Origin: an uncultured Planctomycetaceae bacterium
Lineage (GTDB): Bacteria > Planctomycetota > Phycisphaerae > UBA1845 > UTPLA1
Direction of reading: 5' to 3'
Assembly: GCA_938008425.1 (NCBI GenBank)
Contig: CALLKH010000595.1
Coordinates: forward strand, 1 to 6,668
DNA: 6,668 nucleotides
In this document: positions 1-5,716 of the stretch, one piece after another
How positions within the stretch are numbered: the first letter of the stretch is position 1
Layout of the letters: the number at the start of each line of letters is the position of its first letter
The notes under the pieces: generated by a model
Told to the model about the DNA's origin: nothing
Databases searched by the model: none
What the model saw: only the letters and a program-made list of their open reading frames with translations
Position numbers and translations under genes: made by a program

Positions 1-152
1 CGGCCGATACGCCGGGCGTGAATCTTAAGTCGCGCTTCCTGCTGCCGATCTACGCCCGCGGCGTTGACATGGCGGACGCGGCGCCGGAAGCAATTCCCTA
101 CGACCACACCGTCAGCCCCCTTCGCGATCCGGGACGGAAGAAAAATCGCTGA
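1..152 (+). CDS. C-terminal end of an unidentified protein (5' truncated)
   Basis: An open plus-strand frame enters from the left edge (first full codon at 3) and stops at TGA 150-152, giving 49 residues. They begin ADTPGVNLKSRF and end in a basic tail, DPGRKKNR. Codons are GC-rich at the third position, like the rest of the window, and no competing frame is convincing, so this is probably the real 3' end of a gene. The fragment has no motif, membrane segment or cysteine that identifies a family, and I do not recognise it. The gene converges on the tryptophanase gene, whose stop lies only about 21 nt away. No strong terminator hairpin is visible between them. Confidence 0.6.
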   Translation, partial: ADTPGVNLKSRFLLPIYARGVDMADAAPEAIPYDHTVSPLRDPGRKKNR

Positions 153-173
153 TTCCGAATCCGAGGTTCTCAC

Positions 174-1526
174 TCAGATTTCGACAAATCGGGCGGTGAA
201 GTGACGGAGCACCTCTGGCGCCTTGACGATCGTGAGGCCGCGCAGACTCCTCACCTGCTCCGCGAGAATCGAAGCCGCTTCGATTACGTAATCAATGTGG
301 CTTTGCGTATAGACCCGGCGCGGCATCGCCAGCCGGACGAGTTCGAGGCGCCCCGGGTCTTCAGAACCGAACATGACCGACCCGATTTCGACGGCGCGGA
401 TTCCGGCCACCCGAAAAAGACCCACCACCACAGCCTGGCCGGGAAACTGCTCACGAGGAATGTGCGGACACAGCGCTCCCGCGTCGATGTAAACGGCGTG
501 GCCGCCTGGCGGTTCGATGATCGGAATGCCGGCCTTCAGCAGCCCTTCGCCGAGATAGGCGACACTTCGAATGCGGTAGGCGAGATAATCCTCGTGGGTT
601 ACCTCTTCATACCCCTGCGCCATGGCTTCGAGGTCTCGCCCCGCGAGACCGCCGTAGGTGATGAATCCCTCGGTGAGAATCAGCAAGTTGCTTGCCCGCC
701 GAAACAACTCCTCATCTCGTATGAGCAGCATCCCCCCGATGTTGACCAGACCGTCCTTCTTGGCGCTGATCGTGGCGCCGTCCGAAAGATCAAACATCTC
801 CCGCACGATTTCACGGATTGAGCGATCCGCCATTCCCGGCTCGCGCATCTTGATGAAATAGGCATTCTCGGCGAAGCGACATGCGTCGAGAAAGAGCGGC
901 AGCTTGAACTTGTCGCAGACCGCCCGTACAGCGCGAAGGTTCTCAAGGCTCACCGGCTGGCCGCCGCCGCTGTTATTCGTGACGGTGACCATGACAACGG
1001 GAATGCGTTCCGGTCCCACCTCGCGGATCAGCCGCTCAAGTAATCCCACATCCATGTTTCCCTTGAACGGGTGTCGCGTCGTCGGCTTTTTCGACTCCGG
1101 GATGCCGAGATCGACCGCCTTCGCACCCGAATGCTCGACGTTCGCCCGCGTCGTATCGAAATGGGCATTGTTCGGAACGACTTTGCCCTCGCCGCCGATC
1201 AGTTCAAACAGGATTCTCTCGCTCGCGCGGCCCTGATGGGTCGGGAGAATGTGATCGAAGCCCGTCAGATTCTGCATGCGCTCCAGGAAACGAAAGAAAC
1301 TCGGCGCCCCGGCGTAGGATTCGTCGCCGCGCATCATGCCGGCCCACTGCTCCGACGACATCGCCCCCGTGCCGCTGTCGGTGAGCAAGTCGATCAGAAC
1401 ATCTTCCGACTTCACCAGGAACAGATTGAACCCGGCGTCGCGAAGAATCGCCTCTCGCTGGTCGGGCGTTGTCATCCGAATCGGCTCAACGGACTTGATC
1501 CGAAATGGTTCGATGATGGTTTTCAT
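174..1526 (-). CDS. tnaA: Tryptophanase (L-tryptophan indole-lyase), PLP-dependent
   Basis: Predicted to cleave L-tryptophan to indole, pyruvate and ammonia in the cytoplasm (beta-elimination). The 450 residues cover the whole family, from MKTIIEPFRIKSVE to LRHFTARFVEI. Visible landmarks are DLLTDSGTGAM (47-56), Tyr71 in RGDESYAG, THQGR with Arg100, DACRFAENAYFI with the cofactor-ring Asp214 and Arg217, SAKKD with the PLP-binding Lys257, Asn262 and Glu69 of the cation site, and the carboxylate-binding Arg398. Four positions that separate tryptophanase from tyrosine phenol-lyase all have the tryptophanase form: Asp124 (E. coli Asp137), Phe288, Ile381 in VEIGS, and His442 (E. coli His463). Around residues 110-125 it lacks the longer E. 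coli segment and resembles tyrosine phenol-lyase. ATG 1526 is chosen because it aligns with the family N-terminus. An ATG at 1574 would add 16 unconserved residues, and the Shine-Dalgarno is weak for both. It is probably cotranscribed with tpl, 79 nt upstream. Substrate choice is inferred from residues, not measured. Confidence 0.93.
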   Translation of the reverse strand: MKTIIEPFRIKSVEPIRMTTPDQREAILRDAGFNLFLVKSEDVLIDLLTDSGTGAMSSEQWAGMMRGDESYAGAPSFFRFLERMQNLTGFDHILPTHQGRASERILFELIGGEGKVVPNNAHFDTTRANVEHSGAKAVDLGIPESKKPTTRHPFKGNMDVGLLERLIREVGPERIPVVMVTVTNNSGGGQPVSLENLRAVRAVCDKFKLPLFLDACRFAENAYFIKMREPGMADRSIREIVREMFDLSDGATISAKKDGLVNIGGMLLIRDEELFRRASNLLILTEGFITYGGLAGRDLEAMAQGYEEVTHEDYLAYRIRSVAYLGEGLLKAGIPIIEPPGGHAVYIDAGALCPHIPREQFPGQAVVVGLFRVAGIRAVEIGSVMFGSEDPGRLELVRLAMPRRVYTQSHIDYVIEAASILAEQVRSLRGLTIVKAPEVLRHFTARFVEI

Positions 1527-1558
1527 TCGTTCAAGTTTCCCAACTTCGCCAAGTCCGC

Positions 1559-1571
1559 GGCTGAAGCAGCC
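1559..1571 (-). other. Small intercistronic hairpin between tpl and tnaA
   Basis: A perfect 5-bp stem (GGCTG/CAGCC) with a 3-nt loop lies in the 79-nt spacer between the tpl stop and the chosen tnaA start. There is no T-run after it in the transcript direction, so it is not a classical terminator. It could influence processing or tnaA translation, or be chance in GC-rich DNA. Confidence 0.25.
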
Positions 1572-1605
1572 CATCCGGCCGTCCCCAGTCGCGGCGGCGA
1601 ATGTT

Positions 1606-3006
1606 TCAGACGCGAATCACCGCATCCCCGGAGACCGGCTCAAACCGCGCCTGGAAGAATCGAAGGTGTTTGGGTTCATAGGTGATTCGCAGGCCGACGA
1701 TATTCTCGCGATTCCGGTACAGTTCGATCACCGATTCCGCCGTCACGTCCATGTGCGCCTGGGTGTAAACCCGCCGTGGAATCGTCAGCCGCACCAGCTC
1801 CAGCTTCGGATAGAGGTTTTCTCCGGTCGCCTTGTCCCGGCCGGCCGAGACCGCCCCGCGCTCCATCGCCCGAACCCCCGAATCGACATACAGCGCCGCG
1901 GCCAGCGTCTGTGCCGGGAAGTGCTCACGCGGAATGTGAGGGAGAAACCTCGCGGCATCGAGAAACACGCCGTGACCGCCGATCGGCCGCACGATCGGCA
2001 CCCCTGCCTCCATCAGATGGCGACCGAGGTAATCAACCTGGCCGATTCGTGCCCGCATGTGATCCAACTGAACGGACTCCGCGATGCCGATGGCGATCGC
2101 CTCCATGTCGCGACCCGCGAGGCCGCCGTAGGTGTGAAGTCCTTCGTAGACGACCACCATGTTCATGGCGGCTTCGGCAAGGTCATCATCGTTCAACGCG
2201 AGAAAGCCTCCGATGTTGACAAGGCAATCCTTCTTGGCCGACATCGTGCAGCCGTCGGTGTATGAACAGAGTTCCTTCAGGATTTCGGGCAGCGACCGGT
2301 CCGCGTGCCCCGGCTCTCGCTGCCTAATGAAATAGCAATTCTCAACCGCACGCGTCGCATCATGAATGACCCGTACGCCACGCTTGTGGCACAAGTCGCA
2401 CGCCGCGCGGGCATTTTCAAGGCTGATCGGCTGTCCGCCCGCCATGTTCACGCCGGTGCCCAGCGCGAGATAGGGAATTCGCCCCGCCCCGGCTTCCGAG
2501 ATCACGCGCTCGAGTTTGGCCAGATCGATGTTGCCCTTGAATGGATGGGGGTTCTCCGGGTCATGGGCCTCAGGAATAACCACATCGACAAAGGTTCCCC
2601 CCGCCAGTTCCTGGTGGAGTTTGGTCGTCGTGAAGTACATGTTTCCCGGAATGATGTCGCCGGGTTTGATCATCAGTCGGCTGAGGATATGCTCGGCGCC
2701 GCGCCCCTGGTGCGTGGGAATCACGTGCTTGTAACCGTAATACTCGCGCACCGCCGACTCCAGCCGATAGAAGTTCGACGAGCCCGCGTAGGCTTCATCC
2801 CCCATCATCATGCCGGCCCACTGCCGGTCGCTCATGGCCGACGTGCCGGAGTCGGTCAGCAGATCGATATAGACATCCGAACTGCGAAGTAGAAACGTGT
2901 TGAAGCCGGCCTCTTGAATCGCCTGCTCCCGCTCCTGGCGGGTGGTCATCTTGAGGTGTTCGACCATCTTGATTTTGTACGGCTCTGCCCAGGATCGCTT
3001 TGGCAT
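1606..3006 (-). CDS. tpl: Tyrosine phenol-lyase (beta-tyrosinase), PLP-dependent
   Basis: Predicted to cleave L-tyrosine to phenol, pyruvate and ammonia in the cytoplasm. The protein is 466 residues (Citrobacter TPL has 456) and numbering runs +2 relative to that enzyme. Landmarks are DLLTDSGTSAMSD (48-60), Tyr73 in GDEAYAG, THQGR with Arg102, MYFTTT with Phe125 and Thr126, HDATRAVEN with Asp216 and Arg219, MSAKKDCLVNIGGF with PLP-binding Lys259, Tyr293 in YGGLAGRDMEA, and Arg406 in VRLTIPRRVYT. TPL-specific positions are kept: Thr126, Met381 and Arg383 in the MERG motif, and Phe450 in LRFF. Differences from the Citrobacter enzyme are SAKKD for SGKKD, Leu-His (290-291) for Met288-Pro289 at the substrate pocket, and about eight extra C-terminal residues. 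ATG 3006 is well supported by GAGGA at 3016-3012, 5 nt upstream. An in-frame ATG at 3093 has no ribosome site and adds 29 unconserved residues. It is first in an operon with tnaA. Confidence 0.95.
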   Translation of the reverse strand: MPKRSWAEPYKIKMVEHLKMTTRQEREQAIQEAGFNTFLLRSSDVYIDLLTDSGTSAMSDRQWAGMMMGDEAYAGSSNFYRLESAVREYYGYKHVIPTHQGRGAEHILSRLMIKPGDIIPGNMYFTTTKLHQELAGGTFVDVVIPEAHDPENPHPFKGNIDLAKLERVISEAGAGRIPYLALGTGVNMAGGQPISLENARAACDLCHKRGVRVIHDATRAVENCYFIRQREPGHADRSLPEILKELCSYTDGCTMSAKKDCLVNIGGFLALNDDDLAEAAMNMVVVYEGLHTYGGLAGRDMEAIAIGIAESVQLDHMRARIGQVDYLGRHLMEAGVPIVRPIGGHGVFLDAARFLPHIPREHFPAQTLAAALYVDSGVRAMERGAVSAGRDKATGENLYPKLELVRLTIPRRVYTQAHMDVTAESVIELYRNRENIVGLRITYEPKHLRFFQARFEPVSGDAVIRV

Positions 3007-3011
3007 GACTG

Positions 3012-3016
3012 TCCTC
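3012..3016 (-). promoter_or_regulatory. Ribosome binding site of tpl
   Basis: GAGGA on the minus strand ends 5 nt before ATG 3006. It decides the start of tpl against the upstream in-frame ATG at 3093, which has no comparable site. Confidence 0.75.
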
Positions 3017-3174
3017 GAAATAAACTGTGCGACCGGCGCAGACGGCCGCTTGGACGGCACAATAGCAATCCCCATTCCGCGATCGGCGGACATGCCGCAT
3101 GGACGTCATGAATCTGATTGCCGCTCAAATACGGGGGCCAGTCGCGGGAAACCCGGCGTGCGGGCGCGCACTGT

Positions 3175-3191
3175 CCCTCATGCCTTGAGGG
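3175..3191 (+). terminator. Hairpin with T-run, plus-strand orientation
   Basis: A perfect 6-bp stem, CCCTCA (3175-3180) and TGAGGG (3186-3191), with a 5-nt loop, is followed by TTTT at 3192-3195. This reads as a short intrinsic terminator for plus-strand transcription. No plus-strand gene precedes it here, and on the minus strand the stem is not followed by T residues. It may block antisense transcription, or simply be a stem sitting at the stop of the zinc-ribbon-like frame. Confidence 0.35.
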
Positions 3192-3300
3192 TTTTCACGC
3201 AGATCGACGGACTGCCTCCGCGACGACGGCAGACCCTCTCACCGCTTTCAGCGCGGACGATCATTGAATAGCCGCAGGCCCAGCACCACCCGCCTTTAGT
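3178..3300 (-). pseudogene. Zinc-ribbon-like reading frame lacking a start; likely decayed or frameshifted
   Basis: Directly after the stop of the helical gene, shifted by +1, 40 codons run to TGA 3180-3178. They contain a treble-clef or zinc-ribbon knuckle, CWACGYS, then 14 residues, then VCRRRGG, then SICVKTL. A standard ribbon would read CxxCG followed by CxxCGG. Here the fourth metal ligand position is Arg (codon CGC), one transition from Cys (TGC). GC-rich third positions are consistent with past or present coding. There is no ATG or GTG start before the knuckle. The only in-frame initiator found is TTG at 3438, deep inside the upstream gene and with a poor ribosome site. It may be a detached C-terminal domain of the upstream gene, a small degraded gene, or a chance frame. 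Confidence 0.35.
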
Positions 3301-4345
3301 TCTGCCCTTGCTGTTCGCGCTCGATCTGTTGGATCTCCCGATGAATGTGTTTGAGAGATTCGCGAACCGATTTGACGAAGCGATCGAGCTGTGCCTCCAC
3401 GCGAGGCGGGGGATGGGTCCAGTCGCCGAGGACGTCAAGCAGTTCCAGGATCATCGCGGAGAGCCATTCGCTGTCATGCGATTGGAATTCCCGAACCGCC
3501 TTGCGGTAATCGGCCTCCGCCTGTCGAAAGTCCTCGCCGTCGTGATCAGCCGTTCGGGCCATCTGGTGAAAGTGGTGGACTGAATGCCACAACGATCTGA
3601 TTTCGGCAGAGACTTGTCGCTCACGTCGAACCAGTTCATCCAGCGAACGCCGATGCTCGAGTATCTTGCCGGCCCTGGACATCTCGGCGCGTATCTCGGC
3701 GAATCGATCGTCGGAAAGCACTTGCGGATGCATCGAGTGAATTGACGAAAGCCGCTGCAGGAGCTTGCGGGCGAGGTCATGTTCGCCGACTTCGGCGGCA
3801 TGGACCAGGCGGCGCTGCAACGCATCGATGTGATTGTCGAACTCCTGGCGGCGCGACGACAGCCGCGCAAGTGTCGCCTCGCAGTGTTGTACATACTCGA
3901 TTCGCACCCACTTCGGGTGCTCCCGCTGAAGCGCGGCGAGCCGCTCGGCGATCGTTTTCGACTCGGGTTCGAAGTAATGCGAAGCGTAGTTCTCGAATTG
4001 CTCCAGCAGCCGATGGGCCGAGGTTCGAACCTCCTCCTCGGTCGCGTGATGATCATCTAATTTCGGCGCCGCTCTTTTCACCGCAGGGCCGCCCGCACGA
4101 GCCACCTCGTCATTGTCGATCGGCTTTAGTTGTCGGAGTTCCTTGACCCGATGGGCGACAAAATCGCGGATCTGAGCAGCGAGTGCGGAATCTTCGCGAA
4201 CAAGCGGATCGGCCATCGCCCGACGAGCCTCGGCCTCCACGACGTGAATCTCCGAACCGGCGCGCATGATGGCGCCCTTCCAATGCGAGAACGCGAGTTC
4301 CCTTCGTTTGATGGTGGATGCCGGATCGTGTCGAGGGCGGGCCAT
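3296..4345 (-). CDS. Helical, charged protein of unknown function
   Basis: I do not recognise this 349-residue protein. It is rich in Arg, Glu, His, Leu and Ala, with long predicted helices and no signal peptide or membrane span, so it is probably cytoplasmic. It starts MARPRHDPASTIKRRELAFSH, has helical stretches at about 12-75, a polar linker around 76-105 that includes DDHHATEEE, and helices at about 105-305. After a break at DWTHPPPRV (308-316), a C-terminal amphipathic helix (317-345) looks coiled-coil-like. The sole cysteine is Cys155. The segment around 176-200 (LVHAAEVGEHDLARKLLQRL) resembles a helical-repeat hairpin, but I cannot show a true repeat. ATG 4345 is supported by GGGAGA at 4356-4351, 5 nt upstream; a GTG at 4423 would add 26 residues without a better site. 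A zinc-ribbon-like frame follows out of frame, so the natural C-terminus may once have been longer. It may be a scaffold or nucleic-acid-associated protein, but no function can be assigned. Confidence 0.75.
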   Translation of the reverse strand: MARPRHDPASTIKRRELAFSHWKGAIMRAGSEIHVVEAEARRAMADPLVREDSALAAQIRDFVAHRVKELRQLKPIDNDEVARAGGPAVKRAAPKLDDHHATEEEVRTSAHRLLEQFENYASHYFEPESKTIAERLAALQREHPKWVRIEYVQHCEATLARLSSRRQEFDNHIDALQRRLVHAAEVGEHDLARKLLQRLSSIHSMHPQVLSDDRFAEIRAEMSRAGKILEHRRSLDELVRRERQVSAEIRSLWHSVHHFHQMARTADHDGEDFRQAEADYRKAVREFQSHDSEWLSAMILELLDVLGDWTHPPPRVEAQLDRFVKSVRESLKHIHREIQQIEREQQGQN

Positions 4346-4350
4346 GACCG

Positions 4351-4356
4351 TCTCCC
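4351..4356 (-). promoter_or_regulatory. Ribosome binding site of the helical hypothetical gene
   Basis: GGGAGA on the minus strand lies 5 nt before ATG 4345. It favours this start over the upstream GTG at 4423. Confidence 0.6.
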
Positions 4357-4458
4357 AGCCTGAGCCGGAGATGTATTCTGCCCCGTACTCCGGCCACGAT
4401 GCAAGGACTAACTTGGGTTTCACGGCTTATCGCGCGGCGCGGCAGCGGCGTGTGAACA

Positions 4459-4522
4459 CCCCGCTGCGCGGGGCGTCCTGGACGGTTGCCCGGATCGCAT
4501 CCGGGGGAAGCCTCGTCGGGGC
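4459..4522. repeat. Cluster of GC-rich triloop hairpins
   Basis: The gap after the PEP-CTERM gene holds three short inverted repeats with 3-nt loops. They are CCCCGC/GCGGGG (4459-4473, 6 bp, extendable past one mismatch), CCCGGAT/ATCCGGG (4489-4505, 7 bp) and GCCTC/GGGGC (4510-4522, 5 bp with one T-G pair). Read from the PEP-CTERM gene they lie 46-109 nt beyond its stop. None is followed by a strong T-run, though the first has TGTT after it. They may act as a transcript end, 3' stabiliser or REP-like element. Confidence 0.45.
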
Positions 4523-4567
4523 CCGGAAAAATCAACGCCATTTGACAGGTGAATGCCCAGCGAGCGG

Positions 4568-5374
4568 CTAGGCGCGCATGCGGCGGCGGCGCAGAAGCGC
4601 GGCTCCGCCGATCGCCAACAACAGAAGCGAAGAGGGCTCCGGGGCGAAGACCAGATTATCCATCGCGCCTGATCCCAGGAACTCGACCGTCATTCGCGTG
4701 ACCGCGGCGGCGTCGAACTCCGCCATCTCAACGACCGTTGCGATGCCGCCCGCTTCGCCGATTTGCGGCAGGAGCGTCGTCAGATCGAGCGTCGAGTAAC
4801 CGTCGGAAGACGGTGCATGACGAATGTCGTATGACCACTGCGGCGGCACCGTGTAGGTCCGCGTGCGATTGGCGCCGTCAATCATCTTGACGATGACCCC
4901 CTGGTTCGGCGCATCGATATCGATCAGGTCGATCGCCAGCATTCGAAACGGCGAAGTAAAATCGAAGACCAGCGTGCCGCCGTCGGCGTCATCGTTGGGC
5001 ACATCGAATATGCCCGGAACGGTCTGCATTCCGGCCGTCGTGCTCTGAAGAATCAAGATCTTGCCGAGATTCACCAGAAGATCGGGATCAGGCCCCAGGG
5101 CGTTCGGGCCCGAGGGGGTGCTGTCGAAGATGGCCGGTCCGCGATGCTGGGTGCCGATTGAACTGATGGAGACGAGGCGGCCGAATTCGGAGGGGGTTGA
5201 AATGTCCTGTCCGTTGACCAGCGGGGTGAGAAAGTCGTCTTCAGTTGAAAAGTCGAGCTTGAAGATTTCGCCCGCCCGGACGGATCCGCCGGGGATGGCC
5301 AGAAATGCCGCAACAAGTATGGCCAGGACAGCTTCGCTCGATCCGATTCGAATTCCCCGGCTCTTGGTTGACAT
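4568..5374 (-). CDS. Secreted protein with PEP-CTERM sorting signal
   Basis: A 268-residue exported protein of unknown function. The N-terminus has basic residues, then a hydrophobic core (AVLAILVAAFLAIPGG, 15-30) and a likely signal-peptidase site after SVRA (residue 34). The mature part is beta-rich with many Asp, Gly, Thr and Pro, consistent with an extracellular beta-sandwich, and I see no catalytic motif or cysteine. The last 24 residues are a textbook PEP-CTERM tail: PEP at 245-247, a hydrophobic span (SSLLLLAIGGAALL), then an RRRR cluster. In known systems an exosortase removes this tail and delivers the protein to the surface or extracellular matrix. No exosortase gene is in the window. 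The start could be ATG 5374 (GAGGGGG 10 nt upstream) or GTG 5380 (4 nt from the same site), a difference of two residues. A candidate promoter lies about 90 nt upstream. Confidence 0.9.
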   Translation of the reverse strand: MSTKSRGIRIGSSEAVLAILVAAFLAIPGGSVRAGEIFKLDFSTEDDFLTPLVNGQDISTPSEFGRLVSISSIGTQHRGPAIFDSTPSGPNALGPDPDLLVNLGKILILQSTTAGMQTVPGIFDVPNDDADGGTLVFDFTSPFRMLAIDLIDIDAPNQGVIVKMIDGANRTRTYTVPPQWSYDIRHAPSSDGYSTLDLTTLLPQIGEAGGIATVVEMAEFDAAAVTRMTVEFLGSGAMDNLVFAPEPSSLLLLAIGGAALLRRRRMRA

Positions 5375-5462
5375 CTCCACCGATCCCCCTCGAAAGAAGC
5401 CCTACGCGCTCCCGGAACATTCGGCACCATCGCTCGCTCAACGCTCAGGGAGTTCCCTCTCA

Positions 5463-5492
5463 AGTATATCGGGAACGCCGTCCCCGATCCAA
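5463..5492 (-). promoter_or_regulatory. Candidate sigma70-type promoter for the PEP-CTERM gene
   Basis: On the minus strand, TTGGAT (5492-5487) and TATACT (5468-5463) are separated by 18 nt and match the housekeeping consensus at 4 of 6 and 5 of 6 positions. A start near 5455 would give a leader of about 80 nt. That leader carries a small stem, AGGG/CCCT, at about 5446-5457. This was found by eye, and promoter consensus in this lineage is uncertain. Confidence 0.35.
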
Positions 5493-5630
5493 TCCATCCG
5501 ATGGCACTTTCCCGTTGCGTTTCGGTTCGGGGTTCAGTGACGGGGCCTGTGAGTACGGGGCGATCGCGCGTCGTACGGTCTTGGGCTTTCGTTTCTGCGG
5601 CCGCTCGCGTCGCGTGGTGGTGGCGGTAGA

Positions 5631-5702
5631 ATGGCCATGCCGAAGGGGCGAGCGCCGCAAGTCACGAGAATCGTCACCCGCCGGCCCAAAGCCGGTAAAT
5701 GA
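5631..5702 (+). CDS. Possible 23-codon basic leader ORF before amn
   Basis: ATG 5631 opens a short frame, MAMPKGRAPQVTRIVTRR followed by PKAGK, ending in TGA 5700-5702. Its stop overlaps an ATG at 5699 (ATGA) that is in frame with amn, an arrangement seen in translational coupling. The product is strongly basic. There is only a poor purine-rich site before it (GGTGG) and no known family, so it may be chance. Confidence 0.15.
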   Translation: MAMPKGRAPQVTRIVTRRPKAGK

Positions 5703-5706
5703 GGGA
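5701..5706 (+). promoter_or_regulatory. Ribosome binding site of amn
   Basis: GAGGGA lies 10 nt before ATG 5717, a slightly long but usable spacing. It favours 5717 over the in-frame ATG at 5699, which has no clear site. The two choices differ by six residues, and neither changes the conserved domain. Confidence 0.5.
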
Positions 5707-5716
5707 CGCCATCCCG

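Larger units (their letters stand above)
3007..3295. other. Intergenic region upstream of the tpl-tnaA operon
   Basis: The 289 nt between the stop of the helical hypothetical gene and the tpl start must hold the operon's leader and probably its promoter. I found no convincing -35/-10 pair on the minus strand, only isolated AT-rich hexamers (for example TATTTG near 3129) without a partner at suitable spacing. The region also holds a zinc-ribbon-like frame (3178-3300), a hairpin at 3175-3191 and a 4-bp AAA-loop hairpin at 3145-3155. No tnaC-like leader peptide was recognised, and I could not pick out an operator. Confidence 0.5.
5375..5716. other. Divergent intergenic region between the PEP-CTERM gene and amn
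   Basis: These 342 nt contain the candidate PEP-CTERM promoter (5463-5492) and its ribosome site GAGGGGG (5391-5385). Toward amn there is an isolated TAGAAT (5627-5632) without a recognisable -35, a 23-codon basic mini-ORF (5631-5702), and a 5-bp hairpin CCGGC/GCCGG (5681-5695). Longer open frames crossing the region on both strands have low-complexity Arg/Pro/Ser-rich products and look like GC-driven noise. No RNA gene was recognised. Confidence 0.5.

Noticed and set aside
1527..1574. N-terminal extension of tnaA from ATG 1574
   Set aside because: The added 16 residues do not match the family, and the second Met aligns with known N-termini. The weak GGGGA before 1574 leaves slight doubt.
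1071..1685. Plus-strand open frame antisense to tnaA
   Set aside because: It is a shadow frame with Arg-rich, motif-free product and no ribosome site evidence. The minus-strand reading is a full-length tryptophanase.
1336..2265. Long plus-strand open frame of 309 codons antisense to both lyase genes
   Set aside because: It lies opposite two unmistakable enzymes, crosses their junction, and its Arg/Pro/His-rich product is typical of antisense frames in GC-rich coding DNA. It has no family features.
3007..3093. N-terminal extension of tpl from ATG 3093
   Set aside because: The 29 extra residues are absent from the family and the ATG has no ribosome site, whereas ATG 3006 has GAGGA 5 nt upstream.
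5627..5632. TAGAAT as an amn promoter -10
   Set aside because: There is no recognisable -35 at 16-18 nt and no extended -10 motif, so it cannot be supported alone.
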